From UBA6168 sp041392505 (GTDB taxonomy: Bacteria; Bacteroidota; Bacteroidia; Chitinophagales; Saprospiraceae), in contig JAWKLX010000045.1 of assembly GCA_041392505.1 (NCBI GenBank), positions 11,000 to 74,999 on the forward strand: DNA of 64,000 bases, read 5' to 3'. Positions 1 to 8,403 of this stretch are shown in pieces. Within the stretch, counting starts at the first letter, position 1; every line of letters begins with the position of its first letter. Made by a program: the position numbers and the translations under genes. Under the pieces are notes generated by a model that ran no database searches, was not told the DNA's origin, and worked only from the letters and a program-made list of their open reading frames with translations.

Positions 1-2377
1 AATGGGGGTTGATCTGCGCTTTCAGAGCGGCCAGTTTGCTTTCTGCTTTATCCTTTTCCAGCAGGTTGACCAATTGAATCCGTTTGTCCCGGTTTTTTTG
101 ATACCAATAAAATAAGCTCCCAATAATAGCCAGCACCAACATCACGAACCACCAGCGCATCCAAATGGGTGAACTGATGTCAAAACTGTACGTGACAATC
201 GGCTCATCCGACCAGGCATCGTTTTCTGTACTGGTCACCTGGAAGGTGTACTCACCCGGAGGCAGGTTGGAGTAGGTTGCCCGGCGGTCTTTCGATTCGA
301 TCCACTGCAAATCGTAACCCTTCATCTGATACCGATATTTTACAATCTGCGGGTCGGTGTACCACAAGCCCATATAACTGAAAACGAGGTGGTTTTGGTG
401 GTTGGAAAACGAGGTAGTTTTCTGAAAATCAATGGGCTCCAAAAAGACAAAGACATTGTTCAACAAGGTGCGGGGGTGTATTTCAAGCTTCTCTTTTAAT
501 GCCGTGTATTTGACCACTTTATTTTTGCCACCAATCCATATATTGCCGAACCGATCTGTACAGACAGCGTTCAAGTTTGGGTCAAGTTCATGCACACCGA
601 CCTCGTTATCATAATAAATAAGGTGTCTGGTTGCGGGGGTCAACAAATCCAGCCCCGTTGGGTGGACGATGATAATTTGCCCATTGGCGTCGGTGGCTAA
701 ACTGGTGATTTGCAGGTCCCTGATTCCCTCTTTTACGGTTAAGTGGTTAAAATTTTCACCATCGAATTCAAAAATGCCGGCCTTATCCGTGCTCAGCCAT
801 ATATGTCCTTCTTGATCCTCGGTAATGGAATAAACAGCATGTAGGCGGGAGTCTTCGTCCATTTGTCCCCCGGGATGGGCATGCGAAGCAGTGGGGAAAT
901 TTTTGACAACACCATTTTCCAACATACTGACCCCTTTCCCATCCGTCCCAAACCAAACCCGTTTTTGGCTGTCAATCAAGACTTTATAGATAAAATTGGA
1001 GCCGAGCCCATCTTTTTGTTCCCAATTCCGGAAAGTCATTTTTCCGCCTTTCAGCAGGTCCTGATCGTATTTGACTTCCATCGCCCCGCTCAAGGTGGCT
1101 AACCAAACTACCCCATTCGCCCCGTCCATGGAAAAGATGTTCCCATCTTTTAGGCCATTATTTTTAGAAAGGTGGAATAGGCCGCCATTAGCTGGTTGAT
1201 AGACATAAACACCCATTCCAAAAGTCCCGATCCAAATATTTCCAAACTCATCTTCATACAAGCTAACGGTATTCAACCCCAAAGCAGGCAATTGTTCATC
1301 AAAACTACTTTTCCCCTGTTTATCTAGGCGGTGGGCAAAAAGCCCCCCAGCCGTACCGATCCATAAGCGGTTTTTGGAGTCGCTAAACACCGCTTGAACG
1401 TTTTCGAAATTCGTCGGTATCAATTCAAATTGGCGGTTGGCGCTGAAAATTCCACTATTGTTGGTGACTGCCCAAATGTTCCCCTCGATGTCCTTGTGAA
1501 GGTCTGCGACCTTGACATCTTCGAGTTGGGGCAAGTGCTCTAATTCTTTTTGGGTCAACGAGTAGCGCCAGACCCCATTTCCCATCGTACCTATCCATAG
1601 ATCAGTGCCTTCAAATAATTCTAGGCAATTCACCACACCTATGGGCTGGTCTTTCAGCGGAAAACTAAATGACTTTGCCTTTGGGTCAAACAAACAGACT
1701 CCACCATCATACGTCCCTATCCAGAGTTGGCCCTCTCCATTGGGAAGAATCGATCTGACGATCTCATCTGGCAAGCCATTTTCACTGGTGTAGTTTTCAA
1801 TAGATTTTAGGCCGTTGGAAAACGTACAAGCGGCAATGCCCCGGTCAGTTCCCAACCAAACTGTCCCTTCCTGACAGGTGACCATCGTATAAATGTCGTT
1901 ACTGGGTAAGCCATCCTCCCGGTTGAAATTGTAGAGTCTTTTTTCGTCAAAAAAATAAGCCCCCTCCCCATAGGTTGAAATCCAGATATGCCCCTGACCA
2001 TCTTCAGCAAATCCATTGACAGGCATCTTGGGAAGGCCTTCTTCCGGTTGCCAGGGCATAAATTGCTGTTTTTCAAAATGATAAATTGATCCGTCTTCGT
2101 AGCCAATCCAAAGGCGGTTTTGGCTGTCCCGAAAAATAGCGCAAACGTGATTACTGGTTGAATCTTCTTTTAAAAAAGGGTAAAATTCAATGCCATCATA
2201 AAGGAAAAGCCCCTCTGTGGTGCCAAACCACAAAGCGCTGTTCCGGTCCTCGTACATTATTTTTGGCTTTGCTTTTTGGTACAGCTCGCCCAACTCGTGG
2301 ATTTTAAAAAAAGGGGTCTGTGCCAGGGCTGTCGACAGGCAAAATAAAACCAAGGATATTATGGTAACCCCCTTCAC
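1..2377 (-). CDS. Ligand-sensing beta-propeller / Y_Y_Y / LytS-type histidine kinase, 3' truncated by window edge
   Basis: Two-component sensor of the secreted-propeller class common in Bacteroidota. About 792 codons are visible. A signal peptide ending near LSTALAQ is followed by two seven-bladed-type propellers made of repeated 'LWIGT..GG' blades. A Y_Y_Y domain follows (YRYQMKGYDLQW, then YTFQVTSTEND), then one membrane helix (WWFVMLVLAIIGSLFYW) and the start of a LytS/His_kinase domain. The window ends inside the phospho-acceptor motif, at AALKAQINPH. The start is GTG at 2377-2375, because an in-frame TAA lies just upstream and the GTG gives a good signal peptide. It overlaps the TGA of the upstream YceI-like gene as GTGA, implying translational coupling. 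The kinase core, and any response regulator, would lie beyond the left edge. Confidence 0.88.
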   Translation of the reverse strand, partial: MKGVTIISLVLFCLSTALAQTPFFKIHELGELYQKAKPKIMYEDRNSALWFGTTEGLFLYDGIEFYPFLKEDSTSNHVCAIFRDSQNRLWIGYEDGSIYHFEKQQFMPWQPEEGLPKMPVNGFAEDGQGHIWISTYGEGAYFFDEKRLYNFNREDGLPSNDIYTMVTCQEGTVWLGTDRGIAACTFSNGLKSIENYTSENGLPDEIVRSILPNGEGQLWIGTYDGGVCLFDPKAKSFSFPLKDQPIGVVNCLELFEGTDLWIGTMGNGVWRYSLTQKELEHLPQLEDVKVADLHKDIEGNIWAVTNNSGIFSANRQFELIPTNFENVQAVFSDSKNRLWIGTAGGLFAHRLDKQGKSSFDEQLPALGLNTVSLYEDEFGNIWIGTFGMGVYVYQPANGGLFHLSKNNGLKDGNIFSMDGANGVVWLATLSGAMEVKYDQDLLKGGKMTFRNWEQKDGLGSNFIYKVLIDSQKRVWFGTDGKGVSMLENGVVKNFPTASHAHPGGQMDEDSRLHAVYSITEDQEGHIWLSTDKAGIFEFDGENFNHLTVKEGIRDLQITSLATDANGQIIIVHPTGLDLLTPATRHLIYYDNEVGVHELDPNLNAVCTDRFGNIWIGGKNKVVKYTALKEKLEIHPRTLLNNVFVFLEPIDFQKTTSFSNHQNHLVFSYMGLWYTDPQIVKYRYQMKGYDLQWIESKDRRATYSNLPPGEYTFQVTSTENDAWSDEPIVTYSFDISSPIWMRWWFVMLVLAIIGSLFYWYQKNRDKRIQLVNLLEKDKAESKLAALKAQINPH

Positions 2378-2931
2378 TTATGCTGTTTTGTTAATTCCGC
2401 TTCAATACTCACGACAATTTCCTCCGCTATTTTTTGATAAACTATTTTAGGTACCGAGATGTCATGCTCTTCCAATAAAACCGAGAATTTGGAAGATACT
2501 TGGATTTTACCATTCGCTACCTTGACGGTGCTCTTGATGATCCGCTCCCGGGTCACCCCGTGCAAATCCAACCTACCCTTGGCCCTTATTGAATATTCCC
2601 CATCTACATTTAGGTCTACATCCTCAATTATTTTCCCGATGAACGAGGCTGTCGGAAACCGTTCGCCCTCCATATAGTTTTCGATGAAATGGTCCTGCTG
2701 CATGGAACTGTTGAAACCATTAAAACTGCGGATCTCCATTCGGAACGCAAACGTATTATTGCCTGGGTCAATGACGCCCTGCAATTTGTCCGAACTGGCC
2801 TTTATGATTTCCAATGGCGCATTGGAAACAAAATTGACCGCCCCGTTCTGGGTGATATATGGATTTATTTCTTGGGCGGATATGCACCAAGCACCTAAAA
2901 AACTCGATAAAATGAGATAGATTTTGAACAT
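2374..2931 (-). CDS. YceI-like periplasmic protein
   Basis: Lipocalin-like YceI family protein of 185 aa; members bind isoprenoid-like lipids or act in stress and envelope processes. A signal peptide (MFKIYLILSSFLGAWCISAQ) is followed by YceI hallmarks: VNFVSNAPLEIIKASS, FNGFNSSMQQDHF, FPTASFIGKI and the hydrophobic strand GRLDLHGVTRE. An ATG at 2961 is also in frame, but it overlaps the -7 element of the promoter at 2959-2987, so the ATG at 2931 is preferred. The last base pairs overlap the GTG of the sensor kinase, so the two form an operon. The protein could be a periplasmic partner of the sensor; that is inference from position only. Confidence 0.85.
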   Translation of the reverse strand: MFKIYLILSSFLGAWCISAQEINPYITQNGAVNFVSNAPLEIIKASSDKLQGVIDPGNNTFAFRMEIRSFNGFNSSMQQDHFIENYMEGERFPTASFIGKIIEDVDLNVDGEYSIRAKGRLDLHGVTRERIIKSTVKVANGKIQVSSKFSVLLEEHDISVPKIVYQKIAEEIVVSIEAELTKQHK

Positions 2932-2958
2932 TTTTATTCTCTTAACCAAACCCAACAA

Positions 2959-2987
2959 CAAAGGTATATTTTCAAAAAAAATAGCAA
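2959..2987 (-). promoter_or_regulatory. Bacteroidota-type promoter for the YceI/sensor operon
   Basis: On the minus strand TTG (2987-2985), an 18-nt spacer and TACCTTTG (2966-2959) match the Bacteroidota consensus TTG / TAnnTTTG. It lies about 28 nt before the ATG at 2931, giving a short leader and fixing the start choice of the YceI-like gene. Confidence 0.6.
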
Positions 2988-3175
2988 CAATGAGAGCAGG
3001 GCAATGAGAAAAATATAGCCCTGAATGAGCAAACGAACCTGCCCAACAAATTTAACCAAATACCCGTGTCCGAAAAAATCGACCACTCTTTTAAAGGGAA
3101 ATGTTTGGCAAATTGCCACTTTAGGTGCGCCCCCCTCCAGATCAGCACTACAATTTCCTGATTCAGCAACCATAA

Positions 3176-3207
3176 TTGTCGCATTCAACGAACGAGCACT
3201 AACTTTG
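3176..3207 (+). promoter_or_regulatory. Candidate Bacteroidota-type promoter for the ferredoxin/FAD gene at 3513
   Basis: TTG at 3176-3178, a 21-nt spacer and TAACTTTG at 3200-3207 match the Bacteroidota sigma consensus. The next plus-strand gene begins at 3513, so a transcript from here would carry a leader of about 300 nt that includes the fold-back element at 3274-3498. Confidence 0.45.
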
Positions 3208-3273
3208 AACCATATCTAGACAAACTATTTTGACGAGTGCTGTGCCGTGAAATTTTTGTTTCTCAGCCATTCG

Positions 3274-3498
3274 TACAGTGTAACGAAAATTTCTTTGAAT
3301 TTTCTTTGACGCATTTGGGCCGAAAATTTTGACTTTCTATGAGGCATCCAAGTGCTCGGCCCAAAGGGATTGTCAAGGGTGAAACGTGGCTGTGCCACGT
3401 TTCACCCTTGACAATCCCTAGAGGGGCACATTGGACAGTAGCCAAAAGGAGGAGTTTTCCTGCCCCGCATTTTACAATTAAATTTTTGTTACAGAGTA
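3274..3498. repeat. Compound fold-back element (outer inverted repeat plus a 26-bp hairpin)
   Basis: This occupies the 580-nt gene-free stretch before 3513. Outer arms at 3274-3292 and 3480-3498 are an imperfect inverted repeat (TACAGTGTAACGAAAATTT against TACTCTGTAACAAAAATTT). Inside, 3365-3419 is a perfect hairpin: 26-bp arms starting AGGGATTGTCAAGGG around a TGT loop. The stretch CTGCCCCGCATTTTA just inside the right arm, and AGTGCTC / GGGGCAC around the hairpin, recur in the element at 13.1 kb. The outer arm recurs at 58.6 kb. The element is non-coding; an open frame through it on the plus strand is only the upstream extension of the 3513 gene. Confidence 0.8.
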
Positions 3499-3512
3499 AT
3501 TCGCTTAAGACC

Positions 3513-4838
3513 ATGTTGTTAGAACAAATAATTATCTATTCAAGCGTCCTGTTGTTCTGCGCCGGAGTGGTCTACTTTTATGTCAAAGGAGAGAAGGATG
3601 CCTCCAAGATCGTCCAAGCAAAAATCGAACAGGCAAAGGAGGAAGGGCTCCACGAACCCGTGTCCTTGCACCCACTTATTGATTTGAACAAATGTATCAA
3701 ATCTGCCTCATGTGTCAAATCTTGCCCAGAACAGGACATCCTCGGTATTTTAGATGGTGGCGGCACTTTGATTGAAGCGTCCAATTGCGTCGGGCATGGC
3801 GCTTGTTTCCACGGCTGCCCGGTGGAAGCTATTTCCCTGGTGATTGGGACAGAGAAACGCGGTGCTGAATTGCCACACATCAATGAAAATTACGAATCCA
3901 ATATTCAAGGGATTTATATTGCCGGGGAACTCGGCGGAATGGGACTGATCAAAAACAGCGTGGAACAAGGCCAGATGGCAGTGGAGAACATGGTAAAGGC
4001 AGGGTTCAAAAAGAACAATCAGGGATATGACCTGATTATAATTGGCGCCGGGCCTGCGGGCATTTCTGCCTCCCTCATGGCCAAAAAACTGGGCCTCAAT
4101 GCCCTTACCCTGGAACAAGATACACTTGGTGGTTCGGTTTTCAATTACCCCCGCTCCAAAGTGGTAATGACCGCCCCGATGAATCTACCCCTACACGGAA
4201 AAGCCAAATTATACGGCACTTCAAAAACCGAGCTTTTGGATTTATGGTATGCCGTTTTATCCAAAAATGACATCGACGTAAAAGAGCACACCAAAGTGGA
4301 AAGTATCCGCCCGGATGGCAATGGCTTCATCGTCCGAACCAGTCACGAAAAAGAATACCGCACCCAAAAAGTTTTGTTGGCCATTGGCCGTCGAGGAAGC
4401 CCCAAGAAATTGGGCATCCCAGGTGAGGAAATGGAAAAGGTCTACTACCGCCTGCTGGAACCTGAGCGGGTTACGGGCAAAAAAATAATAATTGTTGGAG
4501 GTGGCGACTCTGCCGTGGAAGCGGCCGCTGCCTTAGCCGAACACAACGAAGTAACGCTTTCTTACCGGAAGGACAGGTTTTGGCGGATCAAAAATGAAAA
4601 CCGGGAACGTTTGAATTACCTATCTGGTATGGACAAAATCAAGGTGGTTTATGATTCGAATTTGGCGAAAATTGAAGAAGGAAAAGTAGAGTTACTCATT
4701 GGCGACAGCAAGCAGGAAACCCTGGAAAATGACCTCGTTTATATTTTTGTCGGCGGGGAATTACCCGTGCAGTTTTTGAAAAAGACTGGGGTGATTGTTA
4801 CTAAAAGATTTGGATATACGATGAAGAAGTATGGGTGA
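3513..4838 (+). CDS. Membrane-anchored ferredoxin / FAD-NAD(P) oxidoreductase, copy 1
   Basis: Protein of 441 aa. An N-terminal helix (MLLEQIIIYSSVLLFCAGVVYFYV) is followed by a two-motif ferredoxin region, CIKSASCVKSCPEQ and CVGHGACFHGCPVEA. Next comes a segment resembling the C-terminal FAD-contact strand of thioredoxin reductases (GIYIAGELGGMGLIKN). The FAD Rossmann motif GAGPAG and the NAD(P) motif GGGDSAVE follow. No CxxC disulfide is present, so it is not a thioredoxin reductase. The second Cys of each Fe-S motif is replaced (Ser and His). It is the same length as the minus-strand copy at 7001-8326 and close to it in sequence. The ATG at 3513 aligns with the paralog's start; upstream in-frame codons run through a fold-back repeat. 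Role inferred: passing electrons between NAD(P)H and the neighbouring cytochromes. Confidence 0.85.
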   Translation: MLLEQIIIYSSVLLFCAGVVYFYVKGEKDASKIVQAKIEQAKEEGLHEPVSLHPLIDLNKCIKSASCVKSCPEQDILGILDGGGTLIEASNCVGHGACFHGCPVEAISLVIGTEKRGAELPHINENYESNIQGIYIAGELGGMGLIKNSVEQGQMAVENMVKAGFKKNNQGYDLIIIGAGPAGISASLMAKKLGLNALTLEQDTLGGSVFNYPRSKVVMTAPMNLPLHGKAKLYGTSKTELLDLWYAVLSKNDIDVKEHTKVESIRPDGNGFIVRTSHEKEYRTQKVLLAIGRRGSPKKLGIPGEEMEKVYYRLLEPERVTGKKIIIVGGGDSAVEAAAALAEHNEVTLSYRKDRFWRIKNENRERLNYLSGMDKIKVVYDSNLAKIEEGKVELLIGDSKQETLENDLVYIFVGGELPVQFLKKTGVIVTKRFGYTMKKYG

Positions 4839-5006
4839 TTTTATTTGAGCAAATCGTTTGATACCCCCTGAAAATCAATAGTTTATTGACCTACTTTAAT
4901 AGGGTTTGTTGCCATTTGAAAATTCTATCATAAATAGTTTTGGAATTTTCAAAAGAAAAGAATGTATTATAAAATCAATCCTTTTAACCTTACCGTCGCA
5001 TTTTCC

Positions 5007-6827
5007 CTACTGATGGCAATCCACACACTCAAAGCTCACCATTTTATATTCCACGAATATTTCCCCTTCCTCAACCGTCTCCTTATGACATTTTTCGCAG
5101 GCCACTTCTCTGTGTTTCCCTTCCAATGGAAAGGCCGTTATGTTGTGGTCAAAATGGCTGGCATCCCAGCCCTCAAAGCCATGGCACCGACTGCAGTCCG
5201 TGACTCCTTCCAGCTCAAACTGCGTTCCGTGTACATTATCGTGGCAAGTTGCACAGGTCTGTGAAATGCCCTTGAACTGGCGGACAGGGTTTTCTTGATC
5301 CGGCACGTGGCAAGCTGCGCAGGTCGCTCTCTGGTGGCCACCTTCCAATGCAAACGCAGTAAGACCGTGATCGAAGCGATTTTCCTTTTTCCAGATATTG
5401 GTCGTGTGGCAGGTTTCGCAACTTTGGTTTGGATAAAATTCTGTGGCAATCTCCTTTACGTGCACATCATCGTGGCAGTCCACACAGCGATTTCCGATAT
5501 TTTTAAAATGCCATTTATCCTCCTGCAAATGACAGGCAAAACAGGGGGTCGCCAAGTGTGCCCCGTCCAACGGGAAATTGCTCGTGGCATGGTCTTCAAA
5601 CGTAAAAAGGCTCGGTGAAAACCCCGCAACAGTGTGGCACTCCGCACAGTCAGGGCTGACCGTAGCCTCGGCAAATTCACCGCCATGATAGTCGTCATGA
5701 CAAGTAGCACAAGTGTTGTGAGGCAACGGATCGGTAATATTTTCCGAGACGTGGCATTTCCGGCAATCCACCACCTCGTGTTTTCCCTCCAACGCAAACC
5801 CCGTCAGGTCATGGTTAAAATTATCCAGATTACCTGCCACTTTAAAGGTCTCCTCGGTATGACACTCCGCACAGTTAGCCCCAAATTTCCCCTCATGCAC
5901 GTCCGCATGGCACGCCACACAATTGCTGGTTGGAATGCCCAAATTGTCTTGAAAAAGATTGGCTGGGGAAGTATCCATTTTATGGCAAGAGGCACAGTCC
6001 ACCCGTTTGTGTTGGCCTTTTAACGGGAAGGAGGTACGGCTGTGATTGAACCGTTTAAGGCCACTATGCGAATTGAATGACTGCTCGGTATGACATTGCT
6101 TGCAATCAGTGCCGAGGTTGTTATTATGCACATCATCGTGGCACGCGTTGCAATTGGCAAACGGCACATCCGCAAAGTGCTGAAAGTCTTTTCCGCCACG
6201 GGTTTCCATCTGGTGGCATTCCTTACAATCCACATTTTTGTGCTGGCCGACGAGCGGATAATCGGTTTTATCATGGTTGAATTTTTCGGCTGGCGAAAAA
6301 GCATCGGTAACATGGCATTTCGCACAATCATTATCGAGCGTCTTTTGGTGGTAGTCTTCATGGCAGTTGATACAGGCTGTGCCAACGCCGAGGTAGGTTT
6401 CGATCCGTTTTTTTAAATCCGGTTCCACAATGTTTTCCGCAACGTGGCACTCTCGGCAATCCACCTTTGTATGTGCACCCGTCAATTTATAGCCAGTCAG
6501 GTTATGATCGAAATTAGATTCATCGAACCGGATCATGTCAAACTTTCTACCGTGGTGGTCGCTGTGGCAGGAGGCGCAATCCTTCCCCCGTACTTCTTGG
6601 GAATAATGAAAACCAGTTCGCTGGTCGAGTCGGGACTGAATTTCTTTGTGGCAATCGAGGCATTTGTCATTGGCTACTTTATGGCCAAGCTCGTGGCATT
6701 GGGTGCAGTTGGAAATACCTTCGAGGTGGGCATGCGGGCTGGCCAGATCTCCGGGGGAGATTTGGCCAGCTGCTTTTGTGATGAAAAGCAGGCAAAAAAC
6801 AGCTATGGGTAGAATTCGTTGTTTCAA
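5007..6827 (-). CDS. Periplasmic/extracellular multihaem cytochrome c with 23 CxxCH motifs
   Basis: Protein of 606 aa with a signal peptide (MKQRILPIAVFCLLFITKAAG) and 23 CxxCH haem-binding motifs counted by eye across the whole chain, from CTQCH near residue 41 to CVDCH at the C-terminus. It has a repeated architecture: each unit of roughly 60 residues carries a pair of CxxCH motifs and a FNHDLTGF-type strand followed by L.G.H, where the His is a likely distal ligand. This resembles cytochrome c3/doubled-CXXCH families. It lies downstream of the membrane cytochrome b-like and ferredoxin/FAD genes on the same strand, with a 173-nt gap to the latter. The likely role is a haem wire carrying electrons across the periplasm or to an outer acceptor or donor; the direction cannot be read from sequence. 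Confidence 0.9.
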   Translation of the reverse strand: MKQRILPIAVFCLLFITKAAGQISPGDLASPHAHLEGISNCTQCHELGHKVANDKCLDCHKEIQSRLDQRTGFHYSQEVRGKDCASCHSDHHGRKFDMIRFDESNFDHNLTGYKLTGAHTKVDCRECHVAENIVEPDLKKRIETYLGVGTACINCHEDYHQKTLDNDCAKCHVTDAFSPAEKFNHDKTDYPLVGQHKNVDCKECHQMETRGGKDFQHFADVPFANCNACHDDVHNNNLGTDCKQCHTEQSFNSHSGLKRFNHSRTSFPLKGQHKRVDCASCHKMDTSPANLFQDNLGIPTSNCVACHADVHEGKFGANCAECHTEETFKVAGNLDNFNHDLTGFALEGKHEVVDCRKCHVSENITDPLPHNTCATCHDDYHGGEFAEATVSPDCAECHTVAGFSPSLFTFEDHATSNFPLDGAHLATPCFACHLQEDKWHFKNIGNRCVDCHDDVHVKEIATEFYPNQSCETCHTTNIWKKENRFDHGLTAFALEGGHQRATCAACHVPDQENPVRQFKGISQTCATCHDNVHGTQFELEGVTDCSRCHGFEGWDASHFDHNITAFPLEGKHREVACEKCHKETVEEGEIFVEYKMVSFECVDCHQ

Positions 6828-7000
6828 GTTATACTCAATTAATAACTCATATTATGAAAGGAAATTGAAAAACTCCGTTCCATGCGGGCCGAACATCATA
6901 AAGTCCTTTCGCATCATTCTGCTCGGCCTTCCAAGGGTTTTAAAAGACGAGACCGCTGCTCCGCATTTTTGCGAAACATGGGTTAACAACATCTATAAAT

Positions 7001-8326
7001 TTAGGCATGTTTCCGCATCGTGTAGCCAAAACGTTTCGTGATCATCACACCTGCCTTCTGCAAAAACTGCGTCGGCAATTCGCCTCCGGCAAATATATAA
7101 ACCAGATCGTTTTCCAATATTTTTTCCGGCCCCTCCCCTATTTTAAGGTGCACTTGGTCCTTTTCAATTTTGGTCAAATTGGAATTGTAAATGACCTGCA
7201 TTTTGTCCATCCCCAAATAATAGGTCAACCGTTCCCGGTTTTTGGGTTTGATCCGGCCAAATGCATCTTTCCGGTAAGAAAGGATCACCTCGTTCTGGTC
7301 GGCTAACGACATCGCTGCTTCCACTGCAGAGTCTCCCCCACCTACTACGACGACCTTTTTGCCCTCGATCCTTTCCGGTTCCAATAAACGGTAAGCCACC
7401 TTTTCGGATTGTTCGCCCGGCACACCCAACTTCCGAGGGCTGCCCCGTCGTCCAATTGCCAACAAGACGGTTTGTGTTCTAAACTCTTCGTCACGGTTGG
7501 TTCGGAGCTTAAAAAAATTGCCGTCGGGGTGGATGGCTTCCACTTTTGTCCGCTCCCGTATTTGGATATTATTTTTTTCTAAAACGCTCGTCCACAAGTC
7601 AAGCAGTTCCTGTTTGCTGGTGTCAAACAATTTTACCTTACCATGTAGAGGAAGATCGACCGGGGCTGTCATGACGATTTTAGAACGGGGGAAATTGAAA
7701 ACCGTCCCGCCCAATGAATCCTGTTCCAGCGTCAGAAAATTGAGGCCATGTTTTTTGGCGGTCAATGAGGCGGCTATGCCCGCCGGACCTGCCCCAATAA
7801 TAATCAAGTCGAAAGCAGATGCGTCTTTTTTGAGTCCCGATTTCACAATATTTTCCACTGCCAACGCCCCTTGTTCTACGCTGTTTTTGATCAACCCCAT
7901 GCCACCGAGCTCCCCGGCGATGTAGATGCCCTCCACATTGCTTTCGTATTTTTCATTGACATGCGGCAAATCCACCCCTCTTTTTTCCGTTCCGATCACC
8001 AAAGAAATGGCCTCCACCGGGCAAGAATGAAAACATGCCCCGTGCCCGACGCAATTGGACGCATTGATCAAAGTGCCACCGCCCCGCAAAATACCAAGGA
8101 TGTCCTTCTCCGGGCAGGCATCCACACATGCACCGCTTTTGATGCACAGGTTCAAATCAATCTTTGGATAAAGCGACACCGGTTCGAAGAGCCCTTCCTC
8201 TTTGGCCTTTACGATTTTCGCCTCAACGGCTTTGTCCCCCTTTTTTTGATTTCTCAAATAGAGGAAAACAACCACTGCACAGAAGGCGAGCACACCAGAA
8301 TATATGATTATTTGTTCGAGTATCAT
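7001..8326 (-). CDS. Membrane-anchored ferredoxin / FAD-NAD(P) oxidoreductase, copy 2
   Basis: Paralog of the 3513-4838 protein with identical length (441 aa) and the same layout. It has the N-terminal helix MILEQIIIYSGVLAFCAVVVF, Fe-S motifs CIKSGACVDACPEK and CVGHGACFHSCPVEA, the FAD-contact strand GIYIAGELGGMGLIKN, then GAGPAG and GGGDSAVE. As in copy 1, the second Cys of each ferredoxin motif is replaced (Ser, His), leaving six of the usual eight ligands. It sits between the cytochrome b-like gene (77 nt upstream) and the 23-haem cytochrome, so it is the copy most likely to be co-transcribed with them. A CxxC disulfide is absent. Confidence 0.87.
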   Translation of the reverse strand: MILEQIIIYSGVLAFCAVVVFLYLRNQKKGDKAVEAKIVKAKEEGLFEPVSLYPKIDLNLCIKSGACVDACPEKDILGILRGGGTLINASNCVGHGACFHSCPVEAISLVIGTEKRGVDLPHVNEKYESNVEGIYIAGELGGMGLIKNSVEQGALAVENIVKSGLKKDASAFDLIIIGAGPAGIAASLTAKKHGLNFLTLEQDSLGGTVFNFPRSKIVMTAPVDLPLHGKVKLFDTSKQELLDLWTSVLEKNNIQIRERTKVEAIHPDGNFFKLRTNRDEEFRTQTVLLAIGRRGSPRKLGVPGEQSEKVAYRLLEPERIEGKKVVVVGGGDSAVEAAMSLADQNEVILSYRKDAFGRIKPKNRERLTYYLGMDKMQVIYNSNLTKIEKDQVHLKIGEGPEKILENDLVYIFAGGELPTQFLQKAGVMITKRFGYTMRKHA

Positions 8327-8403
8327 AGCTATTAGAGTGTCTAAGATTATTTTGAAAATAGTTGTTTCCTATTGGCTTATTCTACTTAAAATTCTTCTGT
8401 TAT

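Noticed and set aside
5100..6450. Several open frames of 60-130 codons on the plus strand opposite the multihaem cytochrome
   Set aside because: They are antisense shadows created by the regular codon pattern of CxxCH repeats; they lack start signals and protein-like composition.
6858..6985. Possible further copy of the fold-back family (ATGCGGGCCG ... GCTGCTCCGCATTTT) between the ferredoxin/FAD and cytochrome genes
   Set aside because: Only short matches at the ends and no inner hairpin; could be a decayed copy but the similarity is too weak to claim.
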